A stretch of 64,000 nt of DNA from Panopea generosa (lineage: Eukaryota; Mollusca; Bivalvia; Adapedonta; Hiatellidae), in the NCBI GenBank assembly GCA_029582155.1, contig CM055895.1, positions 10,791,770-10,855,769 on the forward strand. The letters are read 5' to 3'. The translations under genes were made by a program, and so were the position numbers. The notes below the pieces were generated by a model. The model saw only the letters and a program-made list of their open reading frames with translations, was not told where the DNA came from and did not search any database. Shown here in pieces: positions 57,392 to 64,000 of the stretch; position 1 is the first letter of the stretch, and every line of letters begins with the position of its first letter.

Positions 57392-57663
57392 CGACTGTCA
57401 AGCAGGACAGACCTATGCACCTCCGCTCCTGTCTTCACAGAGGGTAAAGGTCAGAGACGTCTCCGATACACATGGTAAACAGTGTTAATCAAATGTATTG
57501 TCCTTTATTACCAGGTAAACCGCTACAACTACGCGTGTTGGAGTATGTTCCAGATCATCATCACCTCCACTACATGGGATTACTCCTTTCGGAATCACAC
57601 GGGCACTGGAGGTTGTGCATCTCTACTGGCGAGAGGCAGGAGCTGTCAGCCTTGGATCCAGGA
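57392..57663 (+). CDS. Possible terminal coding exons around a 40-bp intron
   Basis: After a good acceptor (TTTTTTTTTACTTTTCAAG) a GC-rich segment 57392-57474 is open in one frame (DCQAGQTYAPPLLSSQ then RVKVRDVSDTH). A donor-like G/GTAAAC at 57475 and acceptor TTATTACCAG ending at 57514 would remove 40 bp and keep the frame (KPLQLRVLEYVPDHHHLHYM ... RQELSALDPGA, stop at 57661-57663). GGTAAAC is repeated at both junctions. Without splicing the frame stops within 20 bases. The domain is unknown. The downstream 540 bases look like a 3' UTR with five 'ATCATCAACTTCAAG' repeats and AATAAA near 58203. Alternatives: a different frame of the second block (57515-57748, 77 codons with many Cys/Trp/Tyr) or a noncoding transcript. 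Confidence 0.3.
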
Positions 57664-57949
57664 GCCTAAGCATCTTGAGTTAGGGCGAAATCTTGCAGTC
57701 TACATGCTCGCACAGTGTCTTCTGCGACCCCCAGTGACCAAGATGTGAAAACAAGGAGTGGAGGTGATATTTTAACTAGGTCACATCCACTTTACATGGA
57801 GGGACTTTTTAATCATTGTATGACATGTTTTTAACGTGACCCTAGAAAGGATTGTTTATATGTCAACAAAGCACAACAAGCAGTTCAGTAAGCAGCAACA
57901 TGGTGACATCTACCTCTTGAGAACAGCAACAGACACCTTAACCATTAAC

Positions 57950-58065
57950 AAGAAATCATCAACTTCAAGAAATCAACGACTTCAAGAAATCATCAACTTC
58001 AAGTAATCATCAACTCCAAGAAATTGTTGACTAAACAAAGTTGTCAACTTCAAGAATCATCTTAG
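57950..58065 (+). repeat. Short tandem repeat 'AATCATCAACTTCAAGA'
   Basis: Five or six units of about 17-18 bp, with 'ATCAACGACTTCAAGAA' variants, in a possible 3' UTR. Confidence 0.75.
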
Positions 58066-58421
58066 AATCAACATAATCATCTTAGTAATGATTGTCTGAT
58101 CAACCAGTGGTGCAGCACCGGGAGAAGAAGCGATCCTGTCGGTGCTGACCACATGATTATATAAGTATTGCTCGCCAAAATGCTATATACAAAGTGCAAA
58201 GGTAAATAAAACCTACAACTTACCTACCATCATTTTCATATAAATCACATGGCTTCAGATATCCTGTCACATTTACCAATAATTGTCCTCAACATTCCGT
58301 AAAATTTCAATGAAAGAAACTTATTTATGTTTTCATGTGAACTGATTGCTGCCAATGATGACATTTAAATGATTTATTCTTGGTTGCAGACAAAATCTGA
58401 AGTAGGATAAAAAAGTATGTA

Positions 58422-58625
58422 AGGCCATTATAAATTAATTGCCAGCTTATCATCCAAATTTTCTTAAAAACTGGGAGGGCGGCAGGATTTTATTTTCATT
58501 TTTAAAATTCTTGATGTTTTTTTTTATTGTTTTTTTTATGAAAATAAAATGGGTCCATGCGGCATGAAAATTAGGTGTTGGGTGGGGATGATGATCTAGC
58601 ATTTAATTTATTATGGCCTAATAAA
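58422..58625. mobile_element. MITE with TIRs of about 35 bp, copy 2
   Basis: 'GGCCATTATAAATTAATTGC' at the left and 'GATCTAGCATTTAATTTATT' plus ATGGCCTA at the right are inverted and match the ends at 1950-2248. 'GGGAGGGCGGCAGGATTTTA' matches the internal part in inverse. Confidence 0.65.
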
Positions 58626-58734
58626 CCTTTTACCAAATCTGAACTTTTCTCCTATGACTGGTAGATGTCATAAAATGGAACATTAACAAAAGGCTAGGGT
58701 TTGTTATGCTTCAATGCATGGGGATTTATGGCCT

Positions 58735-58925
58735 TTTTAAGAATATTTTCAGTGATTTAATAGATGCCAGTGCACCTAATCATTAATCCTGGGATTCTCT
58801 AGACCAATACTAGACACACTTTATCTCTGCAAGTCACACACTACTTTCCCATATATTAAGAGGTGGAATACTCAAGATCATAAAACTGAGTTTATGATAA
58901 AATATCACAAAGACTGTGATGCATG
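58735..58925 (-). mobile_element. SINE family A, degraded copy
   Basis: 'CCTGGGATTCTCTAGACCAA', 'ATCTCTGCAAGTCACACACT' and 'CACAAAGACTGTGATG' follow the order of family A bodies; head and tail are lost. Confidence 0.45.
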
Positions 58926-59139
58926 GAGTTTCATAATTATTTCAACAAAGGATGATCATAGTTTTATGAAAATGTGCAATAATTACTCTCAATGAATACT
59001 TTTATTTTTCATTGCAGACTAAAGAGTAATTTTGATTGAACAAGAAAAATCTCGCAGAATCATGTTTATTCCCTTATCAAAAGGTCAGAGAAACAAAGTT
59101 AAACAAGTTAAATTTGAAATCATCAGATCTAACTGGAAG
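58926..59139. other. No gene seen; spacer before satellites
   Basis: AT-rich, no feature. Confidence 0.4.
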
Positions 59140-59885
59140 ACCAATGCATGTTGGTATACAGATGAGCTGTAAATCAAAACCATGTGAATGCATGAGAGAG
59201 CATGCTGAGCTGTGAATGCATGAAAGAGTGTGCTGAGCTGTGAATCAAAACCATGTGAATGCAGCAGTGAATCAAAATCCTGTGAATGCATGAGAGAGTG
59301 TGCTGAGCTGTGAATCAAAACCATGTGAATACATGTGAGTGCACTGAGCTGTGAAACCAAAATATATGAATGCATGAGAGAGCATGCTGAGCTGTGAATT
59401 TAAACCATGTGAATACATGAACGAGCATGCTGAGCTGTGAATTAAAACCATGTGAAGACATGAAAAAGCATGCTGAGCTGTGAATTAAAACCATGTGAAT
59501 ACATGAACGAGCATCCTGAGCTGTGAATCAAAATCATGTGAATACATGAACAAGTATGCTAAGCTGTGAATCAAAACCATGTGAATACATGAACGAGCAT
59601 CCTGAGCTGTGAATCAAAATCATGTGAATACATGAACAAGTATGCTAAGCTGTGAATCAAAACCATGCTTATTGATGAACGAGCTTGCTGAGCTGTGAAT
59701 TAAAACCATGTTAATACATGAAAGTGTGCTGAGCTGTGAAAAATGCTGAGGTGTGAATCAAAACCATGTTGATACATGAAAGTGTAATTTTCTGTGAATC
59801 AAAACCATGTGAATACATGAGAGAGCATCCTGAGCTGTGAATCAAAACCATGTGAATACATGAGAGAGTGTGCTGATCTGTGAAA
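59140..59885. repeat. 43-bp satellite, about 17 units
   Basis: Units carry GTGAATCAAAACCATGTGAA then TACATGAGAGAGTGTGCTGAGCT in two blocks, with deletions near 59250 and 59740. Confidence 0.93.
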
Positions 59886-59914
59886 ATGAATACTGTTAAT
59901 TTTAATGACACAAA

Positions 59915-64000
<4,086 letters not shown>

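Overview
This is a 64 kb window of repeat-rich, AT-rich animal DNA with one 500-base gap (13501-14000). Interrupted genes with GT/AG-type splice sites, several tRNA-derived SINE families, decayed LINEs, Tc1, Helitron and MITE copies and long satellite arrays point to an invertebrate metazoan. The repeat style (SINEs with AATC/CATT tails, TTAA-ended MITEs, minisatellites of about 40 bp) suggests a mollusc, probably a bivalve. That assignment is inference; nothing here is species-diagnostic.

Host genes are few. One 60-bp exon of an ABCG2-like ABC transporter (minus, 1196-1255) carries the Walker A motif. One intronless class A GPCR of 303 residues (minus, 33783-34694) is the only complete protein gene. 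A likely terminal exon with one membrane segment lies at 54535-54684 (minus). A possible pair of terminal exons lies at 57392-57663 (plus), and two weak candidate exons lie at 44.2-45.0 kb (minus).

Layout: 1-245 hairpin MITE; 1196-1255 ABCG exon; 2385-6175 a 168-bp tandem repeat split by a TTAA-type MITE, itself split by a 1.9-kb Helitron remnant; 6.6-7.1 kb GA microsatellite; 8.5-10.6 kb dead LINE (plus); 12.6-15.4 kb SINE, minisatellite, gap and 300-bp repeat; 15.4-19.2 kb no convincing gene; 19.2-20.5 kb SINEs and a minisatellite; 21.06-24.76 kb a 38/39-bp satellite; 24.8-31.9 kb SINE and MITE fragments, a 22-bp minisatellite and unique DNA; 32.0-33.5 kb dead LINE (minus) with a SINE inside; 33.8-34.7 kb GPCR; 36.1-39.1 kb Tc1 pseudogene split by a 2.08-kb TIR element; 39.4-40.8 kb internally repeated element; 42.0-43.2 kb second dead LINE; 44.5-44.7 kb AT minisatellite; 45.24-50.13 kb a 46-bp satellite; 50.6-53.4 kb a dense MITE/SINE cluster; 54.5-58.2 kb candidate exons plus repeats; 59.14-59.88 kb a 43-bp satellite; 59.9-64.0 kb a satellite of about 119 bp whose monomers each carry a GA tract, five of them hugely expanded, running off the window.

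The genes do not form a functional unit. The clearest structure is the history of repeat growth: three-level nested transposition with an empty-site relative in the same window, duplicated Helitron 3' termini, elements split by later insertions, and satellites with higher-order periodicity. I did not find a convincing new molecular system; the best leads are in the findings.
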